Positions 1 through 7,759 of a stretch of 64,000 nt of DNA are shown piece after piece. How positions within the stretch are numbered: position 1 is the stretch's first letter; each line of letters opens with the position of its first letter. The DNA comes from Taishania pollutisoli (GTDB lineage: Bacteria > Bacteroidota > Bacteroidia > Flavobacteriales_D > Crocinitomicaceae), in contig NZ_JACVEL010000002.1 of NCBI RefSeq assembly GCF_014518315.1, positions 310,001-374,000 on the forward strand. The letters run 5' to 3'. The notes below the pieces were generated by a model, which saw only the letters and a list, made by a program, of their open reading frames with translations, had not been told where the DNA came from and did not search any database. The translations under genes and the position numbers were made by a program.

Positions 1-133
1 GCTCGAATTCGTTTAATTCCGACCGGGTAGAAAAGCTCTTGATTTTCAAACCGTCTTTTTCCTCCTCGTCTAAAGGTGTTTGCCCTCTGGTATATGACAG
101 GTTAATCCCACAATGATTTCGGCATTTTTTCAA
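1..133 (-). CDS. Mobile mystery protein B (Fic family), N-terminal fragment
   Basis: The gene runs off the left edge, so only about 44 codons are visible. The frame reads TRGQTPLDEEEKDGLKIKS and then STRSELNEFE, which I recognise as the N-terminus of mobile mystery protein B, a Fic/DOC-domain protein always found beside mobile mystery protein A. The Fic motif itself lies outside the window. No ATG is in frame; the only candidate start I see is a TTG at 131-133, which would overlap the end of the upstream gene by about 32 bases. Fic proteins usually transfer AMP or other nucleotides to target proteins; the target of this family is unknown. Family assignment is by memory of the conserved N-terminal motif, so it is good but not certain; the start is weak. 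Confidence 0.7.
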   Translation of the reverse strand, partial: MKKCRNHCGINLSYTRGQTPLDEEEKDGLKIKSFSTRSELNEFE

Positions 134-497
134 TGATCTCCTGTTTGCGTTCTTCTAATGCCTGTTGCAGTCGTCCATATGAAATTTCCTGATCTTCCAG
201 TAACATACTTTGCGATGTCCGGTGTACAATTTCGTAGGCCAATCGTGAAGCTTTCCGATCGATCAAAGCGTCAATGGAACCATCTTTCGGTACAAACCCA
301 TAGACCAGTTGCATGTCTAATGCTTCCGCCAGCTCATGTAATGATTTTAGCGCAATGCTTTTTTCCTGTTCGCTTTTTTCAAGTCGTTGTATGTTTTGTT
401 TCGAAACCCCCAGTTTCTTGGCTAATTGTTCCAATGTCATGCCCAAAGCAGTGCGTATGGCGTTAACCCACCCGTTTTTTTGGCGATCTGTGCGCAT
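102..497 (-). CDS. Mobile mystery protein A, XRE-type helix-turn-helix regulator
   Basis: A 131-residue protein with a Cro/C1-type helix-turn-helix at about residues 18-50 (motif LGMTLEQLAKKLGVSKQNIQ) and the family-typical stretches EALDMQLVYGFVPKDGS and the C-terminal KSLWD. This is the mobile mystery protein A family, linked to mobile or defence-like loci and always paired with the Fic-type protein B, which follows here with overlap. The protein starts about 20-25 residues later than the family usually does: another ATG at 513-515 opens MNKKALQ, a family-like N-terminus, but in a different frame, so the original N-terminus may have been lost by an indel. It probably represses its own operon through the dyads just upstream. 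Confidence 0.8.
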   Translation of the reverse strand: MRTDRQKNGWVNAIRTALGMTLEQLAKKLGVSKQNIQRLEKSEQEKSIALKSLHELAEALDMQLVYGFVPKDGSIDALIDRKASRLAYEIVHRTSQSMLLEDQEISYGRLQQALEERKQEIIEKMPKSLWD

Positions 498-528
498 TGT
501 AGTGCTTTTTTATTCATGACGATTTATT

Positions 529-552
529 TTTGTAAATCTATATGTTTACAAA
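529..552. promoter_or_regulatory. Perfect 8-bp dyad upstream of mmyA, probable operator
   Basis: TTTGTAAA (529-536) and TTTACAAA (545-552) form a perfect inverted repeat with an 8-base spacer, 31 bases upstream of the regulator start. XRE regulators commonly bind such symmetric sites in their own promoter, so self-regulation is a fair inference; there is no direct proof. Confidence 0.5.
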
Positions 553-564
553 TGCATAAAATAA

Positions 565-580
565 TCAACTTATATGTTGA
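565..580. promoter_or_regulatory. Second short dyad upstream of mmyA
   Basis: TCAAC (565-569) and GTTGA (576-580) flank the A/T spacer TTATAT. It lies one to two helical turns from the 529-552 dyad and may be a second operator half or part of a promoter. The arms are short, so chance is possible. Confidence 0.3.
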
Positions 581-617
581 CTTTTTTGGAACCGATATGA
601 ACAAGTAGACATAAAAA

Positions 618-650
618 AACGCTCACATTATTTGTGAGCGTTCTTCTTTA
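618..650 (-). terminator. Rho-independent terminator
   Basis: AACGCTCACA (618-627) pairs perfectly with TGTGAGCGTT (633-642) over a 5-base loop. Read on the minus strand the stem is followed by a run of seven T (complement of 613-619), so it ends the transcript of the membrane-protein gene at 667-1209. Confidence 0.85.
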
Positions 651-666
651 ATTGTAGAATGTTATT

Positions 667-1209
667 TTAAAACAACCGTTGCAGATCTTCTTTTAATGCT
701 TTTACAGTAATGTCACTCGGCAATTCTCCTATTTCGGCTGTCAGCTCAAAGATTTTGGCTGCCAGATCTGTACTCATGGAAGTTGGTTGCATTTGTTTTC
801 CTGCAATGTTGATGATTTTCACGGTTTCTTCTTTGGAATTTTTTACCATTTCCCAAAGACCCGGCGTAATAAACAGTTGTTGTGCTACATTGTGATCGTA
901 TTCATCACGAATGGCTTTGAGCAATTCGGTTTGGTAAGCAGCAGAAGGTAATCCCGGGTTGATAGTACGCATAATCAGACTGTTCGGGTGGATACGCTCC
1001 ATTAACAGAACTGCACGCTGATAGGCATCTACACGGTTCGGAAGAAAGAACTCCTGACGTTGTTTTTTTAATTCGGATTGTAATTGACGCATGCTGTTTT
1101 TGTCTTCCTTTTCGGCATTCTTTCTTAAAAATAAAACCGTTGTCATTAATACTGCTCCGGCAGGAATGACAATCAGTGCAATTTGGAATACAATTTCTTC
1201 CCAGTTCAT
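667..1209 (-). CDS. Conserved single-pass membrane protein, DUF7935-like
   Basis: A 180-residue protein with one N-terminal membrane helix (about residues 8-28, IALIVIPAGAVLMTTVLFL) followed by a charged, helical cytoplasmic part. The segment FFLPNRVDAYQRAVLLMERI is typical of a conserved family of small membrane proteins in Flavobacteriales whose function is unknown. It is monocistronic: a clear terminator follows at 618-650, and a near-consensus -7 box (TATTTTCG on the minus strand) lies shortly upstream. I do not know what it does; the topology suggests a membrane-anchored scaffold. Confidence 0.7.
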   Translation of the reverse strand: MNWEEIVFQIALIVIPAGAVLMTTVLFLRKNAEKEDKNSMRQLQSELKKQRQEFFLPNRVDAYQRAVLLMERIHPNSLIMRTINPGLPSAAYQTELLKAIRDEYDHNVAQQLFITPGLWEMVKNSKEETVKIINIAGKQMQPTSMSTDLAAKIFELTAEIGELPSDITVKALKEDLQRLF

Positions 1210-1333
1210 ATTTGTTTTTATTTTGGTTAACGAAAATAGATTTTTTTGTTGAACAAGCAGCTATTTCCTGTATTTTTTTAGAGAATGCAGGAAGTGGAAA
1301 AAGTAACAATTGAATGACAAAATACGATTGTTA

Positions 1334-2098
1334 TTATACCCATCCTTCCCGAATCGATTTGACCAGTAGCTCACTAACGGAACTACATCCTGATTTTCGC
1401 AGAATGTTTTTCCGGTGCACATGAATGGTATGAATACTTAAGTTGAGCTCATGGGCGATTTTTTCGCTATTGAATCCCTCTAATACATAACGTAAAACTT
1501 CTTTTTCCCGTTTGGTAAATACCTCTTGTGATTTTGAGAAAACAGATTTGGGCTTCACATTGATGAAAGAAGGCTCTCCTTCAAGTCCGATGAATGAAAG
1601 TGTCATTTGTGAAGATGGCGCAAGATCGGTAATATCGGTGTGAAATACCAGATTGTACAAAACAGATCCTTCTTCATCTATTTGAACGGTGACGGATTGT
1701 TGAAGAATATTGATGTAGGAGCCGTCTTTTTTCCGGATCCGGTAATTATACCTGCTTTTGTACTTCATCAGTTTATCGATGGGAAGCTGTTTTTTGAAAT
1801 CCACTACAGTCGATTCAAAATCTACAAAATAGGGCAAGTCATCCGGATGGATGTTGTCCAGCAACAATTCTGTTGAAAACTCTTCAGGCTTGTATCCCAA
1901 TACATGTTCAACTGCGGAAGAAACAAAATCAATACTTCGGAAAGAGGGAGTGAAAATAAAGAAATAATAATCTCCTGGTTGAAAGACGTTTAATAATTTC
2001 TTGTACAACTCAATCTCAAGCGTCAACTCTTTCGGGTTGGCGTTTTTTCCGATTTCAGCCCATTTTTTTTTAACCTCTCTAATGATAATTTTCTTCAT
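1334..2098 (-). CDS. PAS-domain LuxR-type transcriptional regulator
   Basis: A 254-residue regulator with two parts. Residues about 45-160 form a PAS fold (YFFIFTPSFRSIDFVSSAVE, GYKPEEF, IHPDDLPYF, RIRKKDGSY and the PAC-like end VFHTDITD). Residues about 190-250 are a LuxR/GerE helix-turn-helix (FTKREKEVLRYVLEGFNSEK, then IAHELNLSIHTIHVHRKNIL). No receiver domain is present, so it likely senses a ligand or redox state directly through PAS. This architecture is frequent in Flavobacteriales as a stand-alone regulator. No target gene is obvious from the neighbours. Confidence 0.85.
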   Translation of the reverse strand: MKKIIIREVKKKWAEIGKNANPKELTLEIELYKKLLNVFQPGDYYFFIFTPSFRSIDFVSSAVEHVLGYKPEEFSTELLLDNIHPDDLPYFVDFESTVVDFKKQLPIDKLMKYKSRYNYRIRKKDGSYINILQQSVTVQIDEEGSVLYNLVFHTDITDLAPSSQMTLSFIGLEGEPSFINVKPKSVFSKSQEVFTKREKEVLRYVLEGFNSEKIAHELNLSIHTIHVHRKNILRKSGCSSVSELLVKSIREGWV

Positions 2099-2152
2099 CC
2101 GTATGCAATGAAATGTGGTATTCTGAACTGTTTATAACAGCAATGATATGTG

Positions 2153-2830
2153 CTAAACAGATAATTGTTCTCCTATATTGAGGAGAATCAGTTCTTTTCC
2201 TTTCCCGGAGAACGTCGATTTGGCCTGTTCATGATCAATTGTAATGAGTTCTGCTGTATCATAGTGAATCCCCATAATCTTCGTACATTCAATAAAATCA
2301 GCTGCTACGACTGCTTCTTCAATGTCCATTGTGAAATTTCCGCCGACAGGTAAAATGGCCAGATCCAGTTTGTAAAAAAGAGGAATAAGCTTCATGTCCA
2401 TTGTCAAGGCTGTGTCCCCTGCAACATAAATGGATTTTCCGCCTTGTTGGATCACAAACCCCAACGGGTTCCCGCCATATGTTCCATCCGGAAATGACGA
2501 GGAGTGAATGGCAGTGACCACTTTTACTTTTCCGAAATCAAAATTCCAACTGCCTCCCTGATTCATTCCATGACCTTTAATGCCTGCTTTATCGTAATAC
2601 GTTACAATTTCATGATTGGAGATAATCAATGCATTGGTTCGCTTGGCAATTGCTTCCACATCCCATACGTGATCGTAGTGTGCATGTGTCAGTAAGATAT
2701 AATCAACCTTCAACGAATTGATGTCAACCCCTGCTGCTTTAGGATTCCCCGAAATAAAGGGGTCAACCAGGATGTTTTTGCCGTTGAGTTCAATGTGGAT
2801 GCATGAGTGTCCGTAATATGTAATGTTCAT
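2153..2830 (-). CDS. UPF0173 metal-dependent hydrolase
   Basis: A 225-residue metallo-beta-lactamase-fold protein. The metal-binding motif THAHYDH is at residues 48-54 (His49, His51, Asp53, His54); NHEIVTYY and the late GIHYDT supply further ligands seen in UPF0173 proteins. The length matches the family. UPF0173 proteins are cytosolic hydrolases with no firmly assigned substrate. It lies 54 bases downstream-side of the PAS-LuxR gene on the same strand (its stop is next to that gene's end side, each with its own start), so co-transcription is possible but not shown. Confidence 0.85.
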   Translation of the reverse strand: MNITYYGHSCIHIELNGKNILVDPFISGNPKAAGVDINSLKVDYILLTHAHYDHVWDVEAIAKRTNALIISNHEIVTYYDKAGIKGHGMNQGGSWNFDFGKVKVVTAIHSSSFPDGTYGGNPLGFVIQQGGKSIYVAGDTALTMDMKLIPLFYKLDLAILPVGGNFTMDIEEAVVAADFIECTKIMGIHYDTAELITIDHEQAKSTFSGKGKELILLNIGEQLSV

Positions 2831-2985
2831 AGTTTTTCGTTTTACTTTTTAATGAATGCCGAAGATAATGAATGGGAAATAGAAATACAAGAGTGCAGGT
2901 AAAAAGTTTATGCCGGAAAACAGGCTGCAGGTAGTTGCTCTAAAATAAATGGTTAACTTGGTACGTTAAATACCCAAAACAAATC

Positions 2986-4200
2986 ATGGAACGAATGAAA
3001 AATTACAGAAATAGTATCAAAAATGCGGCGATCGGTGTGTTGACGCTGTTAACTTTTTTACCGGGACAACTTTCCGCTCAGAGTAGAATAATTGAATTTG
3101 AATCAGGGTCGTGGGAGGAAGTCGTTCAAAAAGCAAAAAAAGAAAACAAACCGATTTTTGTGGATGCATATGCCGTGTGGTGCGGTCCGTGTAAATGGAT
3201 GGCTAAAAACGTCTTTACCAATGATACAGTTGCTGATTTTTACAATACTAATTTTGTCAACGTGAAGATGGATATGGAAAAAGGCGAGGGGATTGAGTTG
3301 GCAAAAAAATGGAAAATTCAGGCGTATCCTACATTGCTGTACTTTTCACCGGAAGGAGACATGATCCACCGGATTTGTGGGGCGTATCCTGCAAATGAAT
3401 TTATCACAGGAGGAGAAAATGCATTGAATCCTGAAAAACAATTTGCGCAATTTGTCAAAAAATATGAAAACGGAAACCGTGAACCGGAGTTCCTGGCACA
3501 ATACGTCCAGTTGTTGGCTGAATCCTGCATGGGGGGGAAAGAAGAGACAGAAGTGTATTTTGCGACACAAAAGGACGAAGAATTAGCCAGCGAAAGAAAC
3601 TGGCATTTGACACTGATGTTGGTAGACGACATGAATTCCAGAGTGTTCAAACACTTAGAGAATAACAAAAAAATATTTGAAGAAAAGTACTCAAAAGAAG
3701 CAGTGGCAGAAAAGATGGAACAAGTTTACACCACAGCGCTGATGAGGCCGCTTTACAAAAAAGATGCAGCCGCTTATGAGCAGACAAAACAGGAACTTAT
3801 CTCCCGTAACAATGAACTGGCAACAAAAGCAGTAGCAGCATCAGAAATGAAAAATTTTGAAATTCGTAAAGAGTGGGACAAGTATGCAGAAGTTGCAGGT
3901 AAATTTGTTTCTACTTACGCAATGGATGACTCTCAAACATTGAACAGCATTGCATGGACATTCTACGAACAGGTAAAAGATCCCAAGCAGTTGAAAAAAG
4001 CAACTGCATGGGCGAAAAAATCTGTTTCCTTGTCTGAAAACCCATACAATCTGGATACGTACTCACATTTGCTACATGCAACAGGAAACAAAAAAGAAGC
4101 AATTGTACAGCAAAAACGTGCCATTGAACTTGCAAAGAAAATGGGAGATCCGATGGTGTCTGACCTGGAAAACAGCCTGAAAGTATTTGAAGGAAACTAA
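2986..4200 (+). CDS. Secreted thioredoxin-fold protein with C-terminal TPR-like helices
   Basis: A 404-residue protein with an N-terminal signal peptide (hydrophobic core about residues 14-26, likely cut after LSA-Q) and a thioredoxin domain at about residues 35-150 carrying the redox motif WCGPCK (Cys66 and Cys69). The rest is helical; residues about 325-400 look like tetratricopeptide repeats (SLSENPYNLDTYSHLLHATG). It should act in the periplasm as a disulfide reductase/isomerase. A second ATG nine bases downstream is an equally good start. It is followed after 108 bases by the symporter gene, which has its own promoter. Confidence 0.8.
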   Translation: MERMKNYRNSIKNAAIGVLTLLTFLPGQLSAQSRIIEFESGSWEEVVQKAKKENKPIFVDAYAVWCGPCKWMAKNVFTNDTVADFYNTNFVNVKMDMEKGEGIELAKKWKIQAYPTLLYFSPEGDMIHRICGAYPANEFITGGENALNPEKQFAQFVKKYENGNREPEFLAQYVQLLAESCMGGKEETEVYFATQKDEELASERNWHLTLMLVDDMNSRVFKHLENNKKIFEEKYSKEAVAEKMEQVYTTALMRPLYKKDAAAYEQTKQELISRNNELATKAVAASEMKNFEIRKEWDKYAEVAGKFVSTYAMDDSQTLNSIAWTFYEQVKDPKQLKKATAWAKKSVSLSENPYNLDTYSHLLHATGNKKEAIVQQKRAIELAKKMGDPMVSDLENSLKVFEGN

Positions 4201-4231
4201 GAGCAATCGATCAACAATCGGATACAAAATG

Positions 4232-4239
4232 TAAATTTG
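4232..4239 (+). promoter_or_regulatory. -7 promoter box of the symporter gene
   Basis: TAAATTTG matches the Bacteroidota -7 consensus TAnnTTTG exactly. Transcription would begin a few bases further on, at the foot of the hairpin 4243-4278. No convincing -33 TTG is visible. Confidence 0.55.
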
Positions 4240-4242
4240 CAA

Positions 4243-4278
4243 CTGTGGGTTCTGACCTATTTTGGTCAGTTCCCGCAG
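4243..4278 (+). promoter_or_regulatory. Stable 5'-leader hairpin before the symporter gene
   Basis: CTGTGGG (4243-4249) pairs with CCCGCAG (4272-4278) with one G-T wobble, then a TT/TT internal loop, then CTGACC (4252-4257) pairs with GGTCAG (4264-4269) over the loop TATTTT. It sits immediately after the predicted promoter box and 30 bases before the start codon. There is no T-run after it, so it is not a standard terminator; it may stabilise or regulate the symporter mRNA. Confidence 0.6.
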
Positions 4279-4308
4279 ATGCATGAATTGTAACGAACGA
4301 AACGATAG

Positions 4309-5820
4309 ATGACACCGGCACTTATTATTACCATTTTAGCGATCTATTTTGCAGTACTGATTATCATATCAATCATTACTTCCCGTGGAGCGAATTCAGA
4401 TACCTTTTTTACGGGAAACAGGCAGAATAAATGGTACCTTGTTGCATTCGGAATGATCGGCACATCGCTTTCTGGAGTAACATTTATTTCGGTTCCGGGC
4501 ACGGTTATCAACGACGGAATGGGCTATTACCAGGTTGTTCTGGGATACATTCTGGGCTATATTGTGATTGCTCAGGTACTGATGCCCTTGTATTATCGGT
4601 TGCAGGTTACGTCCATCTATCAGTACCTCGAAGAACGGTTTGGTGTTGTCAGCTATAAAACCGGAGCGAGTTTCTTCATGCTTTCCCGCACGTTGGGTTC
4701 TGCAATTCGTTTATTTCTGGCAACGGAAGTCCTGCACCTGTTTTTATTCGGTCCGATGGATATTCCGTATTGGGTCACCGCAGTTGTAACCTTACTTCTA
4801 ATCTGGATTTATACGTTCAAGGGAGGAATCAAAACCATTGTCATCACCGATGCGTTTCAGACGATTTTCCTGATTAGTTCGGTGATCATTTGTACCGTGA
4901 TCATTTCAAAGGTGTTGCAGGTCGATTTCTTTGGGTTGTATGATAAAATCACTGCTGCAACAACCAATAACGGACATTCCATGTCAAAGATTTTATTTTT
5001 TGACGACCCGAATTCCAAATTGTTTTTTCCGAAACACTTTTTCGGAGGAATGTTCATCGCTATTGCCATGACGGGACTGGACCAGGACATGATGCAAAAA
5101 AACCTGTCGTGCAGAAACCTGCGCGATGCCCAAAAAAACATGTATTCCTTTACAACGATTCTGGTGATTACCAATTTCCTGTTTTTATTACTGGGAGGAG
5201 CTTTGTACGTCTATGCAATGGAAACCGGAGCTGATCTGCCGATGAAAGACGGGAAAATTATTACCGATCACGTTTTTCCTTCTTTGGCGTTAAGTGATTT
5301 CGGACTGGTGGCAGGGATTTTCTTCCTGTTGGGGATTACAGCCTCATCTTATGCTTCAGCAGATAGTGCCTTGACCGCGTTAACGACCGGATTCTGCATT
5401 GATTTCCTGAATTTCCCCAAACGGGATGAAAAACAGCGGCAGCGATTAAAATTGATTGTACACATTGGTTTTTCTGTACTGTTTTTGCTGATCATACTTG
5501 GTACAAGATGGTATGTTCAGAATCATCCGGGGACAGATTTAATCGGATTGATCCTCACGTTGGCAGGTTATACCTACGGTCCGTTGTTGGGATTATTCTT
5601 TTTCGGGATTTTGACAAAGCGAAAATTAAACGAATGGTTGGTGCCGTTTGTATGTATTCTCATTCCTGTTCTGTGCTATATCCTGGATAAACATTCAGTT
5701 GACTGGTTCAACGGATACCGGTTCGGGTATGAAATGCTGATCTTAAACGGAATACTTACATTTACAGGATTGTACCTGATTTCTCATCAACCGACAAACG
5801 AAAAAATTACAGCAGGATGA
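4309..5820 (+). CDS. Sodium:solute symporter family transporter
   Basis: A 503-residue inner-membrane protein with about 13 hydrophobic helices. The N-terminus (SDTFFTGNRQNKWYLVAFGMIGTS followed by LSGVTFISVPG, given here in two parts of the same stretch) and the later motif GLDQDMMQKNLSCRN are characteristic of the SSS family, which couples solute uptake to sodium. The substrate cannot be told from sequence; sugars, sialic acid or similar are common in this subgroup. Its stop codon overlaps the start of the GlmU-like gene by four bases (ATGA), so the two are translationally coupled, hinting at a sugar-related substrate. Confidence 0.85.
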   Translation: MTPALIITILAIYFAVLIIISIITSRGANSDTFFTGNRQNKWYLVAFGMIGTSLSGVTFISVPGTVINDGMGYYQVVLGYILGYIVIAQVLMPLYYRLQVTSIYQYLEERFGVVSYKTGASFFMLSRTLGSAIRLFLATEVLHLFLFGPMDIPYWVTAVVTLLLIWIYTFKGGIKTIVITDAFQTIFLISSVIICTVIISKVLQVDFFGLYDKITAATTNNGHSMSKILFFDDPNSKLFFPKHFFGGMFIAIAMTGLDQDMMQKNLSCRNLRDAQKNMYSFTTILVITNFLFLLLGGALYVYAMETGADLPMKDGKIITDHVFPSLALSDFGLVAGIFFLLGITASSYASADSALTALTTGFCIDFLNFPKRDEKQRQRLKLIVHIGFSVLFLLIILGTRWYVQNHPGTDLIGLILTLAGYTYGPLLGLFFFGILTKRKLNEWLVPFVCILIPVLCYILDKHSVDWFNGYRFGYEMLILNGILTFTGLYLISHQPTNEKITAG

Positions 5821-6962
5821 AACTGGTTTTAGCAGATAATGGTTTGCATAAGCGATTTGCGCCACTCACATTAACACGTCCGGTGGCTGATTTGCGCATT
5901 GGTATTCTTACAAATACAGAACGCTGGAAATTCCTTGCCAATGCGGAGGTGTACTATGAGACGGAAACATACCTGCAAGGTAAGTTTGTTACATCGGAAG
6001 ATCGCGATATCACGATAAACGCAACAGTAATTCCTTCCCGTGAATTGGCAGAAGTGATTCTGTCATTACCCGATAATTCCGTATTGAATTACGGAACAAC
6101 CGAACTGGCAAGGAAGGGAAATGGTGTAAACCAGGTACGTTGGACAGGAGAACAACCGTTAATTATTTCTCAACGCTGGCACCTCTATCAATTCAATGGA
6201 ACAGCACTGGAACAGGATTTTCAGCTCCTGACAAAAGACCGCGTGAGCCAACCATTGTCTGTAACAAATACCGTGATTGGTGATCCATCTCAAATTTTTC
6301 TCGAAGAAGGGGCGGTCGTGGAAGCATCCATGCTGAATACCAAATCAGGGCCGATTTACATTGGAAAAGATGCCGAAATCATGGAAGGATGCAGTGTGCG
6401 GGGAGGATTGGCTTTAGGTGAACATGCAGCCTTGAAAATGGGGGCCAAAGTATACGGAGCAGTCACACTTGGTCCGCATTGTAAAGTCGGGGGAGAGGTG
6501 AATAATGTTGTATTTCAGGCATATTCCAATAAAGGACATGATGGATTTCTGGGAAATGCATTGATTGGTGAATGGTGTAATCTCGGAGCGGATACCAATA
6601 CTTCGAATCTAAAGAATAATTACGGCAATGTTTCTACGTATTCGTACGAAGCCGAAGCAGAGATAAAAACAGATGTTCAGTTTATGGGAGTGTGTATGGG
6701 GGATCACTCCAAATGTGGTATCAATACAATGTTTAATACGGCAACAGTTGTCGGCGTATCCTGTAATGTATTCGGGGCTGAATTTCCGAATAAATTTGTT
6801 CCTTCGTTTTCCTGGGGGGGACAAAGTCCGGTTCCTTTTCAATTTGATAAGGCAGTGGAATATGCCAATAACATGATGCGAAGAAGAGGGATGGAGTTAA
6901 CAAATGAAGAAATTGATATCCTGCGTGAAATTCATTCCCAAAAGACAAAATCAAACCCTTGA
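5817..6962 (+). CDS. GlmU-like sugar nucleotidyltransferase/acyltransferase
   Basis: A 381-residue protein of the Bacteroidota-type GlmU family. The N-terminal part (MKLVLADNGLHKRFAPLTLT, RPVADLRIGI) is the divergent nucleotidyltransferase domain; from about residue 150 on it is a left-handed beta-helix with hexapeptide repeats, including the family signature TSNLKNNYGNV. Members are annotated as combined glucosamine-1-phosphate acetyltransferase/UDP-GlcNAc diphosphorylase and are thought to make UDP-GlcNAc for peptidoglycan and LPS. It overlaps the symporter stop by four bases, and its 3' end overlaps the convergent lipoprotein gene by 31 bases. Confidence 0.85.
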   Translation: MKLVLADNGLHKRFAPLTLTRPVADLRIGILTNTERWKFLANAEVYYETETYLQGKFVTSEDRDITINATVIPSRELAEVILSLPDNSVLNYGTTELARKGNGVNQVRWTGEQPLIISQRWHLYQFNGTALEQDFQLLTKDRVSQPLSVTNTVIGDPSQIFLEEGAVVEASMLNTKSGPIYIGKDAEIMEGCSVRGGLALGEHAALKMGAKVYGAVTLGPHCKVGGEVNNVVFQAYSNKGHDGFLGNALIGEWCNLGADTNTSNLKNNYGNVSTYSYEAEAEIKTDVQFMGVCMGDHSKCGINTMFNTATVVGVSCNVFGAEFPNKFVPSFSWGGQSPVPFQFDKAVEYANNMMRRRGMELTNEEIDILREIHSQKTKSNP

Positions 6963-7708
6963 CTGTGATAAATAACAGGTTCTGAAAAAGTGCTGTTTGC
7001 TACATCTGAAAACTGGCGTTTCTTTTCTTTTTTCTCATCGTGTACAGGGAGCTTCTGACCGACTGCAATGTGAGCGACAAAAATTCGTTGTTCGTTTATA
7101 TTGTATTCCCGGTAGGAACTGATTAAAAGTAATCCGGTAATTGATTGTATACCAGCATCGCGATCCAGGTACATGTTCCGGATATCATTGGCAATGGTAT
7201 ACTCTTCGTTAGTGATGGGAAGGAGGTGTTTGTGTCCGTTGTGACTTTTAAGATGGACCGTATTGTTAATGGTATCATAGATCAACTCTGCAAAATCACA
7301 CTGGGTTTCATACCTGCAAAAGTTAATTTTACCGGATGTGATTCTTTTGAAATCGTTAAATCGTGTTGTTAGCGACAATCCTTTATCTACTATTGATTGC
7401 AGAATACTGTCATACATTAAATAGTGAATGCTCAGACCGGAATCAATGACCTCAGTATATAATTCACGTTGGTTGTTATCGTATACTTTAAGATAATTCT
7501 GTCCCGACCAGGTCAGTTCGTCGTTTGTTATATTCTGTTTCTCATCTGTTAAAGGTGCGGCAGATCCACGGTCAAGCCTGACTTCAACGACAACAACCCC
7601 TGCTGAAGTCATTCCCAACGGAAAAATTCTGTTTTGAACGGCAAAACTGCAAGACAGGAGGTGGGTGAAAAAAAACAAAGAGAATGAGATAGATATCAAT
7701 AATTTCAT
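6932..7708 (-). CDS. Secreted or lipid-anchored protein of unknown function
   Basis: A 258-residue protein with an N-terminal signal sequence (hydrophobic residues 3-21) containing LLSC at residues 16-20, a possible lipobox, although cleavage after SFA is also possible. The rest is mixed alpha/beta with no motif I recognise (for example LTWSGQNYLKVYDNNQRELY). The gene follows the Ser/Thr kinase gene by 51 bases on the same strand, so they are probably co-transcribed and may function together at the envelope. Its last 31 bases overlap the convergent GlmU-like gene. Confidence 0.6.
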   Translation of the reverse strand: MKLLISISFSLFFFTHLLSCSFAVQNRIFPLGMTSAGVVVVEVRLDRGSAAPLTDEKQNITNDELTWSGQNYLKVYDNNQRELYTEVIDSGLSIHYLMYDSILQSIVDKGLSLTTRFNDFKRITSGKINFCRYETQCDFAELIYDTINNTVHLKSHNGHKHLLPITNEEYTIANDIRNMYLDRDAGIQSITGLLLISSYREYNINEQRIFVAHIAVGQKLPVHDEKKEKKRQFSDVANSTFSEPVIYHSQGFDFVFWE

Positions 7709-7759
7709 GGCAGTGAGTTTGTGCTAAAATAGAACTTTTTACCTTGATTCCTGTATGGT

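Noticed and set aside
1-600. Attachment site or boundary of a mobile element next to the mystery protein pair
   Set aside because: No tRNA end, direct repeat or integrase is visible, so mobility is only inferred from the family.
1265-1293. Imperfect hairpin after the PAS-LuxR gene
   Set aside because: TTCCTGTATT/AATGCAGGAA contains a mismatch on the coding strand, and the A-tract lies in the loop rather than after the stem, so it is not a credible terminator.
905-1309. Open frame on the minus strand partly overlapping the DUF7935-type gene
   Set aside because: It has unusual composition and no family similarity, while the overlapping frame gives a normal membrane protein followed by a terminator.
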